A stretch of 59,826 bases of DNA from Methylobacterium indicum (lineage in GTDB: Bacteria > Pseudomonadota > Alphaproteobacteria > Rhizobiales > Beijerinckiaceae), in the NCBI RefSeq assembly GCF_001043895.1, contig NZ_JTHF01000001.1, positions 1-59,826 of the forward strand, read 5' to 3'. Shown piece by piece: positions 1 to 9,069 of this stretch; the first letter of the stretch is position 1, and the number at the start of each line of letters is the position of its first letter. Below the pieces are notes generated by a model. It had not been told where the DNA came from, made no database searches, and saw only the letters and a program-made list of their open reading frames with translations. The translations under genes were made by a program, and so were the position numbers.

Positions 1-91
1 TCCGGAAAAGGGATTGGTTTGCAATGGGTCATTGCAATGGGTCATGGAGCCTGGCTGCACGGTTCCCGGCCAGGGTCGTGTACCGTGGGCA
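1..91. repeat. Dispersed intergenic repeat module, copy at window edge
   Basis: This edge sequence is the reverse complement of 9612-9687 downstream of trpE, with a few substitutions. It carries an extra tandem copy of the 13-mer tgcaatgggtcat that the other copy lacks. Homology ends near the shared string gtgtaccgtggg. It lies beyond the 3' end of the lipoprotein hydrolase gene and has no coding sense. The left boundary is outside the window, so the full element cannot be seen. Confidence 0.85.
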
Positions 92-173
92 GGCCAACGC
101 TTCGCCCGCTTAGGTTCTTGTTTTGTCGCCGATTTTCAGCGCCGAACCGGCATCCACTTCGTCGGAAAATGCT

Positions 174-1196
174 CTAGCGCCCGTCCGCCCGCGCCACCGC
201 CCGCTTGATCACCTGCTGCACCTCGACGTTCGACAGGAAGAGGTCGTGGTTGATGAGGCCGCTGCCGTAATCGGACGCGTCGGCGACGCGCACGCCGAGC
301 GCCTCGAGGCGGCTGCGGTCGGCGGCACCCGCCCGCGTCACGCCGCCCGCGATGGTGCTGGAGAGTTCGAGCGCCCGGTCGTTCGTCGAGGAGATCACCG
401 TGATCTTCTGCGCCGCGGTGCCGAGGCGCTCGATGCCGTTGGTGAAGAGGTCGATGTCGATGTCGGGGGCGGCGAGCACGATGGCGCCGATCCGGTCGAG
501 GGCGGCCTCGCCGGCATCGGCCCGCAGCATGCGCAGGGTCTCGAGGGTGAGGAGCGTCCCCATCGAGTGGGCGACGATGTGGATCCGCCCGCCCTGCGAG
601 GTAGCGAGCGCCCGCAACAGATCCTCGAAGGCGTCGCGCGACCACAGGGCGCTCTCGCGGTCGTAGCCGTAATCGAAGGTCTTGCCGGCCGACGGCCAGG
701 TGAACAGGCCTGACACGCCGCGGAAGCGGATGCCGTCGGAGAGCTGCGCCGCGCTGACCGCCGCGGTCTCGAACGATTCGCGGTAGCCGTGGACGTAGAG
801 CAGAACGTCGCGCCCGAGCGCCGCCTCCGCGAAGGCGGTGGCGGCTTCCGGCCCGGTGACCACCCGGGGCGCGGCGGCGATGCGCCAGTCGCCGGTGACC
901 ACCGACGAGACCTTGCCGATCAGCGACCGGTCGGGGACCGTGAGCCGCACGGTCGCGAAGGAGAGGCCGCGGCCGCGCTGGTCGGTGAAGTAGGGCGGGC
1001 GCCCGGCCGGGTCGGCGGGGCGGCGGGTCGTGGCGACGAGGAGCACCGGGCTCACGTCGAGGGCGGATTGCTTCTCGGGGCCCGGGGAATCGCCGAGCAG
1101 CCCGTCGCCGAAGCAGCCGCCCAGCGACAGGCTGGCGAGGGCGGAGAGGCCGAGGCGGGCGAAGCCCCGGCGCGTCGGCGCGGCAGTCGTGGTCAT
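174..1196 (-). CDS. Alpha/beta hydrolase lipoprotein (DUF900-like), probable Tat export
   Basis: The product is a 340-residue envelope protein. The N-terminus has a twin-arginine motif (TRRGF, residues 8-12), a hydrophobic stretch and a lipobox ending at Cys28, so it looks like a Tat-exported lipoprotein. The rest fits the DUF900 alpha/beta hydrolase family: an oxyanion segment YVHGY near 134, nucleophile elbow AHSMG with Ser211, and an acidic residue in APDID near 245. The substrate is unknown; members are usually annotated as esterase-like. The start has an AGGACG ribosome site a few bases upstream. Immediate neighbours (meaB divergent, a repeat downstream) do not suggest a pathway. The fold assignment is firm, the activity is not. 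Confidence 0.85.
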   Translation of the reverse strand: MTTTAAPTRRGFARLGLSALASLSLGGCFGDGLLGDSPGPEKQSALDVSPVLLVATTRRPADPAGRPPYFTDQRGRGLSFATVRLTVPDRSLIGKVSSVVTGDWRIAAAPRVVTGPEAATAFAEAALGRDVLLYVHGYRESFETAAVSAAQLSDGIRFRGVSGLFTWPSAGKTFDYGYDRESALWSRDAFEDLLRALATSQGGRIHIVAHSMGTLLTLETLRMLRADAGEAALDRIGAIVLAAPDIDIDLFTNGIERLGTAAQKITVISSTNDRALELSSTIAGGVTRAGAADRSRLEALGVRVADASDYGSGLINHDLFLSNVEVQQVIKRAVARADGR

Positions 1197-1425
1197 GGCG
1201 TCCTACTCGGGGCGTCCCGCTCGGGGCCGGCGTCGCGCCGGCTGTGCCCCGGCATTCAGGCCGAGGATGCGGCATGATCGTGGCCGTGGCGCGTCGCGCT
1301 GGGGACGACCGTGGGGAAGGGCCCGGGCAGGGTCCGGCCTGTTGCCCGAAGGTTACGCTTCCCCGGCCTTTCGTCCACAGCCCGGGCCCTCGACGGAGAC
1401 CCGGCGAGGCGGCAGAAAGGTCGCC

Positions 1426-2403
1426 ATGACCGTCCCGGCCCCCGACCTCGCCCAGCTGCTCTCCGGCAACCGCGCCGCACTTGCCCGCGCCATCACGCTG
1501 GTCGAGTCCAAGCGGGCCGACCACCGCGCCGCCGCCCGCGAGCTGCTCGACGCCGCCCTGCCGCATGCCGGAAAGGCGGTGCGGGTCGGCATCACCGGCG
1601 TGCCCGGCGTGGGCAAGTCCACCACCATCGACGCGCTCGGCGCCGCCCTGACCGCGCGGGGCCACAAGGTCGCGGTGCTCGCCGTCGATCCGAGCTCGTC
1701 GCGCACCGGCGGCTCGATCCTCGGCGACAAGACCCGGATGGCGCGGCTCGCGGTCGATCCCAACGCCTTCATCCGGCCCTCGCCCTCGTCGGGCACGCTC
1801 GGGGGCGTCGCCGCCAAGACCCGCGAGACGATGCTGCTGTGCGAGGCCGCCGGGTTCGACGTCGTGCTGGTCGAGACCGTGGGCGTCGGCCAGTCCGAGA
1901 CCGCGGTCGCCGACCTCACCGACTTCTTCCTCGTCCTGATGCTGCCCGGCGCCGGCGACGAATTGCAGGGCATCAAGAAGGGCATCCTCGAACTCGCCGA
2001 CATGATCGCGGTCAACAAGGCCGACGGCGAGGAGGGGATGCGGCGCGCCATGGCGGCGGCGGCCGAGTACCGCGCCGCGCTCCACATCCTGACCCCGGCG
2101 AGCGCCACCTGGTCGCCGCCGGTCGCCACGATCTCGGGGCTCGCCGGCCAGGGCCTCGACGCCCTGTGGGACGCGGTGCTCGACCATCGCCGGAAGCTCA
2201 CCGCCACGGGCGAGATCGCCGCCAAGCGCCGGGACCAGGACGTGAAGTGGATGTGGGCGCTCGTCCACGAGCGGCTGCACCAGCGCCTCACCGGCAGCGC
2301 CGAGGTGCGCAAGACCACGGCGGAGGCCGAGCGGAGGGTGGCGGCGGGCGAGCGCTCGCCCGCGGCCGGCGCCGACCTGATCGCCGAGCTGATCGGCCTG
2401 TAG
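1426..2403 (+). CDS. meaB: Methylmalonyl-CoA mutase-associated GTPase MeaB
   Basis: This is a 325-residue G3E-type P-loop GTPase that protects and reloads adenosylcobalamin-dependent methylmalonyl-CoA mutase. The Walker A loop GVPGVGKST covers residues 58-66. A switch region containing [10 protein letters not shown] and the guanine-specificity motif NKAD follow in the expected order, and the length is normal for MeaB. The ATG at 1426 is preceded by an AGAAAGG ribosome site; longer in-frame starts upstream would add a low-complexity leader with no family match. The mutase genes are not here, but the epimerase gene mce lies at 36668. In methylotrophs this step belongs to the ethylmalonyl-CoA pathway and propionate use. 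Confidence 0.95.
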   Translation: MTVPAPDLAQLLSGNRAALARAITLVESKRADHRAAARELLDAALPHAGKAVRVGITGVPGVGKSTTIDALGAALTARGHKVAVLAVDPSSSRTGGSILGDKTRMARLAVDPNAFIRPSPSSGTLGGVAAKTRETMLLCEAAGFDVVLVETVGVGQSETAVADLTDFFLVLMLPGAGDELQGIKKGILELADMIAVNKADGEEGMRRAMAAAAEYRAALHILTPASATWSPPVATISGLAGQGLDALWDAVLDHRRKLTATGEIAAKRRDQDVKWMWALVHERLHQRLTGSAEVRKTTAEAERRVAAGERSPAAGADLIAELIGL

Positions 2404-2404
2404 C

Positions 2405-3010
2405 TCAGTAACCGACGGTGAAGCGTCGGCGGAGATGCGCCGGGCGCTCGATCTCGTCGACGAGGGCGACGGCGTAATCCTCGTAGGAGATGCGGCTGCC
2501 CCCCTCGCCGACGAGGAGCGCGTCGCCCCCGAGGCGGAACCGGCCGGTGCGCTCGCCCGGCTCGATCAGCGCCGAGGGCGACAGGAAGGTCCAGTCGAGG
2601 TCGTCTACTTGGCGCAACGCGTCGAGGAAGGCCGCGCCCTTCAGGGCCTCCGCCTTGTAGGCGGCCGGAAAGTCGGGCTGGTCGATCAGCCGCCGCCCCG
2701 GTGCCACCTCGAGCGAGCCGGCGCCGCCGACCACGAGGTAGCGCCTCACGCCCGAGCCCCTCACGATCCCGATCAGGGCCGCCGGATCGGTGTCGGCGAA
2801 GCGCAGCGCGCTCACCACGGCGTCGTGCCCGGCGAGAAGCCGGCTCAGGGCCGCCGGATCGCGCACGTCGCCCGCCGCCGGCGCGACCTGCGGCGAGGCC
2901 GCGCCCGGATGGCGGCTGATCGCGGTGACGGCGTGGCCCCGCGACGCTAGCTCGGCGACGAGACGCGCGCCGACGTTCCCGGTCGCGCCGATGACGGCAA
3001 CCTTGGTCAT
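2405..3010 (-). CDS. NAD(P)H-binding oxidoreductase, NmrA/atypical SDR type
   Basis: The product has 201 residues and begins with a dinucleotide-binding GATGNVG motif near residue 8, followed by alternating beta/alpha units typical of NAD(P)-binding atypical short-chain dehydrogenases (YwnB/NmrA-like). No substrate-specific motif is visible. The start was placed at 3010, because this puts the first beta strand at the N-terminus; a longer frame reaches 3100 but lacks family similarity. Its stop lies only a base or two past the end of convergent meaB. It is divergent from an HxlR regulator at 3146, the usual arrangement in which HxlR proteins control a redox enzyme, so it is the likely target gene. 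Confidence 0.85.
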   Translation of the reverse strand: MTKVAVIGATGNVGARLVAELASRGHAVTAISRHPGAASPQVAPAAGDVRDPAALSRLLAGHDAVVSALRFADTDPAALIGIVRGSGVRRYLVVGGAGSLEVAPGRRLIDQPDFPAAYKAEALKGAAFLDALRQVDDLDWTFLSPSALIEPGERTGRFRLGGDALLVGEGGSRISYEDYAVALVDEIERPAHLRRRFTVGY

Positions 3011-3038
3011 GGTATTCTCTTGGTTCAATTTCGCGATC

Positions 3039-3132
3039 TGGTCACTGTTCGAGACCATCGACAGAGCTAGGCCCGTCATACGATCCGCGCAAGACGTCAC
3101 CGCCGCGCGACCAGGTCATCGCGCAGTGACCA
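3039..3132. promoter_or_regulatory. Possible HxlR operator: 9-bp inverted repeat in divergent promoter region
   Basis: tggtcactg at 3039-3047 and its exact complement cagtgacca at 3124-3132 flank the divergent promoter region between the oxidoreductase and hxlR-like genes. The second arm overlaps the hxlR ribosome site. The spacing of about 76 bp is long for a single dimer, so this could be two half-sites or chance. Confidence 0.3.
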
Positions 3133-3145
3133 TGGAGAAGAAACA

Positions 3146-3514
3146 GTGCTCGACGATTTGAAGTCAGGCGAAACCTTGGATCAGGCCTGCCCGATCCGCG
3201 ACGTGCTCGACCGGATCGGCGACCAGTGGAGCCTGCTCGTCCTGGCCACATTGGCACCGGGGGTGAAGCGGTTCAGCCAGATCGAGCGGGAGATCGGCGA
3301 CGTGTCGAAGCAGATGCTGTCGAAGACCCTGCGCCGGCTGGAGCAGGACGGCTTCGTGGCGCGCGAGGTCCACGCCGAGGTCCCGCCCCGCGTCGAGTAC
3401 CGGCTGACCCCACTTGGGCACTCGTTCCTGGAGCCGATGCGCGGGCTGATCCGCTGGGCCGAGGCGAACCAGGGGGCGATCCTGGCGGCGCGAGGGCGGG
3501 CAGCGACCGCCTGA
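3146..3514 (+). CDS. HxlR family winged-helix transcriptional regulator
   Basis: This 122-residue single-domain regulator has the HxlR hallmarks: an N-terminal Cys in QACPIRDVLDRIGDQWS, a winged helix with the RFSQIEREIGDVSKQMLSKTL segment, and the wing sequence EYRLTPLGHSF. The family responds to electrophiles or oxidants in several studied members, often through that N-terminal Cys (about residue 15 here). It starts with GTG at 3146, after a clear GGAGAAG ribosome site six bases upstream. It is divergent from an NAD(P)-binding oxidoreductase, its probable target. The inducer is not predictable from sequence. Confidence 0.92.
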   Translation: MLDDLKSGETLDQACPIRDVLDRIGDQWSLLVLATLAPGVKRFSQIEREIGDVSKQMLSKTLRRLEQDGFVAREVHAEVPPRVEYRLTPLGHSFLEPMRGLIRWAEANQGAILAARGRAATA

Positions 3515-3610
3515 CGCCGCCGGTCGGCGGAAACACCGCCGGATGCCCGGAGAAAGCCGCGATCGTCCGGCAACGTCTTGTTAACCAAACTTCGCGAAAA
3601 TCCTGGGCAT

Positions 3611-3638
3611 AAAAAAAGGCCGGGACGAATCCCGGCCT
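3611..3638 (-). terminator. Rho-independent terminator for the 57-residue protein gene
   Basis: A perfect 9-bp stem (3617-3625 with 3630-3638, loop cgaa) reads on the minus strand into a run of seven T. It lies just past the stop of the minus-strand gene at 3671-3844, which supports that this small gene is transcribed. Confidence 0.85.
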
Positions 3639-3670
3639 CCCGCAAGGGGTCTCAGAGGTCCGAGACCGGC

Positions 3671-3844
3671 TCAGCCCAGGTTGAGCCGGTCGACCTTGGT
3701 GCCGCGCAGCGATTCGGGGATCGCCGAGAAGTCGCTGTAACCGGCCTCGCGCGCCATGGCGTCGAGGGCCTGCTGCTCGTCGGCGGCGCCGCCGGTCCAG
3801 AGAATCGCCCCGGTCTCGGCCTGCCTGACCTGGAAGATGGCCAT
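3671..3844 (-). CDS. Small conserved hypothetical protein (57 aa)
   Basis: The product has 57 residues and no signal peptide or membrane segment. It resembles a group of very short alphaproteobacterial proteins I recall only by pattern: an N-terminal beta strand (MAIFQVRQAETG) and a helix with ALDAMAREAGYSDF. Function is unknown. The ATG at 3844 is preceded on the minus strand by AGGGAAGG, and a strong intrinsic terminator follows the stop at 3611-3638, so expression is likely. An alternative in-frame start at 3886 would add 14 residues. It is divergent from the tetR-RND operon. Confidence 0.7.
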   Translation of the reverse strand: MAIFQVRQAETGAILWTGGAADEQQALDAMAREAGYSDFSAIPESLRGTKVDRLNLG

Positions 3845-3923
3845 CGCGCAATTCCTTCCCTCGATGACTGGTATTCGAACCGTCAACGCGGACCGGGCCG
3901 CAGAAGTTGCAGCCGCTCGGCCA

Positions 3924-3969
3924 TTGCGGAATGTCAGGCCTTGGGTGTAGAGAATGAACGTTCATTCTC
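3924..3969 (+). promoter_or_regulatory. TetR operator (perfect 20-bp palindrome) overlapping a sigma70-like promoter
   Basis: gagaatgaacgttcattctc at 3950-3969 is a perfect 20-bp palindrome lying 14 bp before the GTG start of the TetR gene. A plausible promoter, TTGCGG (3924-3929), an 18-bp spacer and TAGAGA (3948-3953), places the -10 inside the palindrome, so a bound repressor would block RNA polymerase. The site fits autoregulation and control of the downstream efflux operon. Confidence 0.85.
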
Positions 3970-3983
3970 ACCTGTGAGCCCGC

Positions 3984-4625
3984 GTGCCGCCCTCCCAGAG
4001 TCCCGCCCGCCTCGATTCGGCCGAGGAGCGCCGCACCCGCATCCTCGATGCGGCGGAGGCCTGCTTCGTCCGCCACGGCTTCCATCGCGCGACGATGCAC
4101 GACGTGGCGGCGGAGGCCGGGATGAGCCCCGGCAACCTCTACCGCTACTTCCCGTCGAAGGACGCGATCGTCGCCGGCCTCGCCGAGCGCGACCGCGCGG
4201 CGGTGGCGGAGGACTTTTCCGGCATCGAGGCCGCCCCCGACCTGATGCAGGCCTTCACCGGCCTCGCCCGCCGCCACCTCGCGGAAGCGCCGGCCGAGAA
4301 GGCGGTGCTCTGCCTGGAGATGTGGGCCGAGGCGACCCGCAACCCCGCCATGGCGGCGATCTGCCGGGATTTCGAGCGCGAGATCGCGGGGCGCCTGTCC
4401 GGCCTCTACCGTCAGGCGCAGGCCCGCGCCCCGCAGCCCGCTCCCGGAGCCGACCCGGAGGCGCTCGCCCGCCTCGCCATGGTGATGGCCGACGGCATCA
4501 TGGTGCGGCGCGCCCTCTCGCCCGATTTCGCCACCGGCCCCGTCATCGACGCCATGCTGACCGTGATCGGCGCGGCGCTCGACGGCCGCTTCGACCCGAC
4601 GACTTTTCCGGAATCCGACCGATGA
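3984..4625 (+). CDS. TetR/AcrR family repressor of the RND efflux operon
   Basis: This 213-residue regulator has an N-terminal TetR helix-turn-helix at residues 15-62 (RILDAAEACFVRHGF, then HDVAAEAGMSPGNLYRYF) and an all-alpha ligand-binding C-terminus. The C-terminal part varies between homologues and does not reveal the ligand. The start is GTG at 3984 with a weak ribosome site. Its stop overlaps the ATG of the efflux adaptor (ATGA, 4622-4625), so repressor and pump subunits are translationally coupled. The perfect palindrome at 3950-3969 upstream is the likely operator. The inferred role is a local repressor that releases the pump when a substrate binds. Confidence 0.93.
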   Translation: MPPSQSPARLDSAEERRTRILDAAEACFVRHGFHRATMHDVAAEAGMSPGNLYRYFPSKDAIVAGLAERDRAAVAEDFSGIEAAPDLMQAFTGLARRHLAEAPAEKAVLCLEMWAEATRNPAMAAICRDFEREIAGRLSGLYRQAQARAPQPAPGADPEALARLAMVMADGIMVRRALSPDFATGPVIDAMLTVIGAALDGRFDPTTFPESDR

Positions 4626-5863
4626 CCCGCCCCCGTCGCCGCGCCGGCATTCCGGCCCTCACCTTCGCCGCGACCCTTGCCGCTGCTCTGCCGGCTGCCG
4701 CTCTCCCGGCCATGGCCGCCGAGACGGCGCCGCCGGCGGCCCCCATCGTCGCGGCGGCACCCGCGCCCGCCGTCACCGTCGCGGTGGCGGCCGAGCGCGA
4801 GATCGTCGAGCGCGCGGTCGTCACCGGGACCCTCGTGCCCCGCGACGAGATCCTGGTCTCGCCGGAGATCGAGGGCTGCCGCATCACCGAATTGCTGGTG
4901 GAGGAGGGGGACCGGGTCGCCAAGGGTGCGGTGCTGGCGCGGCTCTCGCGCGAGATGATCGACACCCAGCTCGCCCAGAACGCCGCCGCCATCGCCCGGG
5001 CCGAGGGCGCGGTGGCGCAGGCGCGCAGCACCATCGTGCAGGCGGAGGCCGCGCAGACCGAGGCCGCCCTGTCCTTCGAGCGCGCCCAGTCGCTGATGAA
5101 GACCGGCAACGGCACCGCGGCGGTACTGGAGCAGCGGGAATCCGCCGCCAAGGGAGCGGACGGCCGGCTCTCGGCCGCGCGCAACGGGCTCGCCATCGCG
5201 CAGGCCGATCTCGCCCAGGCCCGCGCGCAGAGGGCCGAGCTCGACCTGAAGCTCGCCCGCACCGAGATCCGCGCGCCGGAGGGGGGCATCGTCAGCCGCC
5301 GCACCGCCCGGGTCGGCGCCACGGCGAGCGCCTCGGGCGAGCCGCTCTTCCGGCTGATCGCCCGCGGCGAGATCGAGCTCGAGGGCGAGGTGCCGGAGAC
5401 CGGGCTGGCGCGCCTGCGCGCCGGTGCCCCGGCGAGCCTCGACCTCGACACCCCGGACGGGCCGGTCTCGGTGTCGGGGCGCGTCCGGGTGGTCTATCCG
5501 GAGATCGACCGGGCGACCCGCCTCGGCAAGGTCCGCATCAAGCTCGACGCCGATCCGCGCCTGCGCATCGGCGCCTTTGCCCGCGGCGCCGTCGAGGCGG
5601 CGCGCCGCACCGGCGTCGCCGTGCCGCTCGCCTCGGTGGTCTACGGCCCGTCCGGCCCGACCGTGCTGGTGGTCTCGGGCGAGCGGGTCGAGTTGCGCTC
5701 GATCCGCACCGGCCTGTCGGCCGGCGGCTTCATCGAGGCCCGCGACGGGGTCAAGGCTGGGGACGCCGTGGTCGCCCGGGCCGGCAGCTTCCTGCGCGAC
5801 GGCGACCGGGTGCGGCCGATCTACCCCGCGATGCCGGCAACCGCCGAGGCCGGACGTCCCTGA
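4622..5863 (+). CDS. RND efflux periplasmic adaptor (membrane fusion protein)
   Basis: The 413-residue adaptor has a Sec-type signal peptide (about residues 1-31). It then has a lipoyl-like half (near VTGTLVPRDEILVSPE), an alpha-helical hairpin rich in Ala, Gln and Arg (about 115-210), the second lipoyl half (TEIRAPEGGIVSRR), a beta barrel and a membrane-proximal domain. This is the HlyD/AcrA layout. It links an inner-membrane RND pump to an outer-membrane channel. The ATG overlaps the tetR stop, and the transporter gene follows after about 100 bp. No outer-membrane factor gene is nearby, so the system probably borrows a shared TolC-like channel. Confidence 0.93.
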   Translation: MTRPRRRAGIPALTFAATLAAALPAAALPAMAAETAPPAAPIVAAAPAPAVTVAVAAEREIVERAVVTGTLVPRDEILVSPEIEGCRITELLVEEGDRVAKGAVLARLSREMIDTQLAQNAAAIARAEGAVAQARSTIVQAEAAQTEAALSFERAQSLMKTGNGTAAVLEQRESAAKGADGRLSAARNGLAIAQADLAQARAQRAELDLKLARTEIRAPEGGIVSRRTARVGATASASGEPLFRLIARGEIELEGEVPETGLARLRAGAPASLDLDTPDGPVSVSGRVRVVYPEIDRATRLGKVRIKLDADPRLRIGAFARGAVEAARRTGVAVPLASVVYGPSGPTVLVVSGERVELRSIRTGLSAGGFIEARDGVKAGDAVVARAGSFLRDGDRVRPIYPAMPATAEAGRP

Positions 5864-5932
5864 CGCCCGCTTCTCGCTTCTCCCGCGTCCCCGACGCCCT
5901 CGACCTGCTTCTCCGGCGTCCCTGACGCCCGC
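5855..5932. repeat. Short imperfect direct repeats between adaptor and pump genes
   Basis: cgtccctgacgcccgc occurs exactly at 5855-5870 and 5917-5932, with a degenerate copy at 5885-5899, a period of about 31 bp. The first copy contains the adaptor stop codon (TGA), so the gene's last codons form part of the repeat. Confidence 0.7.
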
Positions 5933-5967
5933 CTCGTCCGCCTTCCTCTCCTGACCGGGTCCGCTCG

Positions 5968-8900
5968 ATGCGCCTGAACGTCTCCGCCTGGGCGATCCGC
6001 AAGCCGATCCCCTCGATCGTGCTCTTCCTGGTGCTCGGGCTGCTCGGCCTCGTGAGCTTCCGCAGCCTGCCGATCACCCGTTTCCCCAACATCGACATCC
6101 CGATCGTCTCGGTGACGGTGACGCAGGCCGGCGCCGCGCCGAGCGAATTGCAGACCCAGGTCACCAAGTGGGTCGAGGACGCGGTGGCGGGGGTGAAGGG
6201 CGTCAAGCACATCATCTCGTCGATCACCGAGGGCACCTCGACGACGACGATCGAGTTCCGCCTGGAGGTGAACACCGATCGCGCCGTCAACGACGTCAAG
6301 GACGCGATCGCCAAGGTCCGGATGAACCTGCCGCGGACGATCGACGAACCGATCATCGCCCGGGTCGAGATCGCCGGCCTGCCGATCATGGTCTACGGGG
6401 CGTCGGCGCCCGCGATGACGCCCGAGGACCTGTCGTGGTTCGTCGACGACGTGGTGGCGCGCCAGATCCAGGGCCTGCGCGGCGTCGGCGGCGTCGAGCG
6501 CTTAGGGGGCGTCGCCCGCGAGGTCCGCGTCACCCTGAAGCCCGACCGGCTGCTGGCGCTCGGCATCACGGCGGCCGACGTGAACCGGCAGTTGCGGCTG
6601 ACCTCTGCCGACATGGCCGGCGGCCGGGCCGAGGTCGGCGGCCAGGAGCAGTCGATCCGGACGCTCGCCGCCTCGTCGAGCCTCGACACCCTGGCGGCGA
6701 CCTCGATCGTCCTGCCGGGTGGCCGCAAGGTGCGCCTCGACGACCTCGCGACGCTCAGCGACGGGGCCGAGGAGCCCCGCACCTTCGCCCGCCTCAACGG
6801 CCAGCCGGTCGTCGCCTTCGCGATCTCGCGGGCGAGCGGCGCCTCCGACGCCTCGGTGGGCGAGGTGGTGTCGAAGAAGATCGAGGATCTCGGCAAGGAA
6901 TATCCGGGCGTCCGCTTCGACCGGATCGATTCGTCGGTCACCAACACCATCGGCAACTACGAATCCGCCATGCACAGCCTGATGGAGGGCGCAGGCCTCG
7001 CGGTGCTGGTGGTGTTCCTGTTCCTGCGCGACTGGCGTGCGACGCTGATCGCGGCCGTCGCGCTGCCGCTCTCGGTCTTTCCGACCTTCTGGGCGATGAG
7101 CGCGATGGGCTTCTCGCTCAACGCGGTGAGTCTTCTCGCCATCACCCTCGTCACCGGCATCCTGGTCGACGACGCGATCGTGGAGATCGAGAACATCGTT
7201 CGCCACATGCGGATGGGCAAGTCGCCCTACCGCGCGGCGATCGAGGGCGCCGACGAGATCGGGCTCGCCGTCATCGCCATCACGGCGACGCTGATCGCGA
7301 TCTTCGCCCCCGTCTCGTTCATGGGCGGCATCGCCGGGCAGTACTTCAAGCAGTTCGGCCTCACCATCGCGGCGGCCGTCTTCATGTCGCTCCTGGTGGC
7401 CCGCCTCATCACCCCGATGATGGCGGCCTATTTCCTGCGCGACCACGGCCACCACGAGGAGCGCGAGGGGCCGGTGATGCGGGTCTACAACCGCCTCGTC
7501 CTGTGGTCGGTGCGGCACAAATACGTGACGCTGGTGGTCGGCCTGGCGCTGTTTGCCGCCTCCATCCTGTCCACCAGCCTGCTGCCGGCGGGCTTCCTGC
7601 CCAAGGAGGACGCGGCCCGCACCCTGATGGTGGTGGAGCTGCCCCCGGGCGCACGCCTCGACGACACGATCGCGGTCACCGACCGGATCGCAGCACGCAT
7701 CCGCACCCTGCCCGAGGTCCGTTCGGTCTTCGTCGACGGCGGCCGCCAGCTGCCGGGCAAGAAGGAGGTGCGACTCGCCACCTTCACCATCAACCTGACG
7801 CCGAAGAACGCCCGCGCCCGCAAGCAGGCCGACGTCGAGGCGGCGATCATGGACCTGATGCGCGACGAGGCGGACGTACGCTACTGGTCGCTGCGCGAGG
7901 GCGGCCAGCGCGACTTCACCCTCATCGTCGCGGGTGGCGACACCGCCCAGGTGACCGAGGTGGCGGACAAGATGCAGCGCGAGGTCGCGGCCCTGCCCAA
8001 CCTCGTCAACGTGATGTCGACCGCCCCCCTCGACCGCACCGAGGTCCGCATCCGCCCGAAAGCCGGCGTCGCCGCCGATCTCGGCGTCTCGACCGACACC
8101 ATCGCCGAGACGGTGCGCGTCGGGACGATCGGCGACATCGGCCAGAACCTCGCCAAGTTCAACGCCACCGACCGGCAGATCCCGATCCGGGTGCAGCTGC
8201 CGACGGCCTTGCGCGGCGACCTCTCGGCGCTGGAAAGCCTGAAGGTGCCGGCGAAGAACGGCACCTCCGTGCCGCTCGCCGCGGTGGCCGATATCAGCCT
8301 CGGCCGCGGACCCACCGCGATCGACCGCTACGACCGCGCGGTGCGCGTCGCGCTGGAGGCCAACATGCAGGGCTCGGACGCGCTCGGCGAGCAGATCAAG
8401 CTCGCGATGAACACCCCCACCGCCCGCAACCTGCCGCCCGGCATCTCGTTGCGCCAGACCGGCGATGCCGAGGTGATGGGCGAGGTGTTCGAGGGCTTCG
8501 CCATGGCGATGGGCGCCGGCCTGATGATGGTGCTGGGCGTGCTGATCCTGCTCTTCGCCTCGTTCTTCCAGCCGCTGACCATCCTGTTCTCGCTGCCGCT
8601 CTCGATCGGCGGGGCGATCCTCGGCCTCCTGGTCTTCAACCGGCCGATCTCGATGCCGGTGGTGATCGGCATCCTGATGCTGATGGGCGTCGTGACGAAG
8701 AACGCCATCATGCTGGTCGATTTCGCCGTCGAGGAAATGGCCCGCGGCGTCGATCGCGTCACCGCCATCACCCAGGCCGGCGCCAAGCGCGCCCGGCCGA
8801 TCGTGATGACGACGATCGCCATGGCGGCCGGCATGGTGCCGAGCGCGATGGCCTTCGGCATCGGCGGCGAGTTCCGCTCGCCGATGGCGATCGCCGTGAT

Positions 8901-9069
8901 CTCGGGCCTGATCGTCTCGACCCTGCTGTCGCTGCTTTTCGTGCCGGCGATCTTCCTCCTGATGGACGATCTCTCGCGCCTGATGGGCCGGCTGTTCGGC
9001 CGCTTCGTCGGCGCGGTGGACGAGCCGCCGGGGCACGAGGGAGCGCATCGGCCGGCGGCGGCGGAGTAG
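5968..9069 (+). CDS. RND efflux pump, inner-membrane transporter (HAE-1 type)
   Basis: This 1033-residue protein is a proton-driven tripartite pump subunit. It has the RND duplication: a transmembrane helix near 12-30, a large periplasmic loop to about 335, a six-helix block (about 335-540), a second periplasmic loop to about 855, and a final helix block ending near 1010. The conserved acidic proton-relay segment is visible in helix 4 (TGILVDDAIVEIENI), and TKNAIMLVDFA lies in the second half. The length is standard. It follows the adaptor gene in a TetR-controlled operon. Substrates cannot be predicted from sequence; drugs, solvents or plant phenolics are possible. Confidence 0.95.
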   Translation: MRLNVSAWAIRKPIPSIVLFLVLGLLGLVSFRSLPITRFPNIDIPIVSVTVTQAGAAPSELQTQVTKWVEDAVAGVKGVKHIISSITEGTSTTTIEFRLEVNTDRAVNDVKDAIAKVRMNLPRTIDEPIIARVEIAGLPIMVYGASAPAMTPEDLSWFVDDVVARQIQGLRGVGGVERLGGVAREVRVTLKPDRLLALGITAADVNRQLRLTSADMAGGRAEVGGQEQSIRTLAASSSLDTLAATSIVLPGGRKVRLDDLATLSDGAEEPRTFARLNGQPVVAFAISRASGASDASVGEVVSKKIEDLGKEYPGVRFDRIDSSVTNTIGNYESAMHSLMEGAGLAVLVVFLFLRDWRATLIAAVALPLSVFPTFWAMSAMGFSLNAVSLLAITLVTGILVDDAIVEIENIVRHMRMGKSPYRAAIEGADEIGLAVIAITATLIAIFAPVSFMGGIAGQYFKQFGLTIAAAVFMSLLVARLITPMMAAYFLRDHGHHEEREGPVMRVYNRLVLWSVRHKYVTLVVGLALFAASILSTSLLPAGFLPKEDAARTLMVVELPPGARLDDTIAVTDRIAARIRTLPEVRSVFVDGGRQLPGKKEVRLATFTINLTPKNARARKQADVEAAIMDLMRDEADVRYWSLREGGQRDFTLIVAGGDTAQVTEVADKMQREVAALPNLVNVMSTAPLDRTEVRIRPKAGVAADLGVSTDTIAETVRVGTIGDIGQNLAKFNATDRQIPIRVQLPTALRGDLSALESLKVPAKNGTSVPLAAVADISLGRGPTAIDRYDRAVRVALEANMQGSDALGEQIKLAMNTPTARNLPPGISLRQTGDAEVMGEVFEGFAMAMGAGLMMVLGVLILLFASFFQPLTILFSLPLSIGGAILGLLVFNRPISMPVVIGILMLMGVVTKNAIMLVDFAVEEMARGVDRVTAITQAGAKRARPIVMTTIAMAAGMVPSAMAFGIGGEFRSPMAIAVISGLIVSTLLSLLFVPAIFLLMDDLSRLMGRLFGRFVGAVDEPPGHEGAHRPAAAE

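Noticed and set aside
136..2280. 714-codon minus-strand open frame over the hydrolase and meaB region
   Set aside because: It is a GC-driven shadow frame rich in Arg, Gly and Pro that crosses two well-supported genes on opposite strands.
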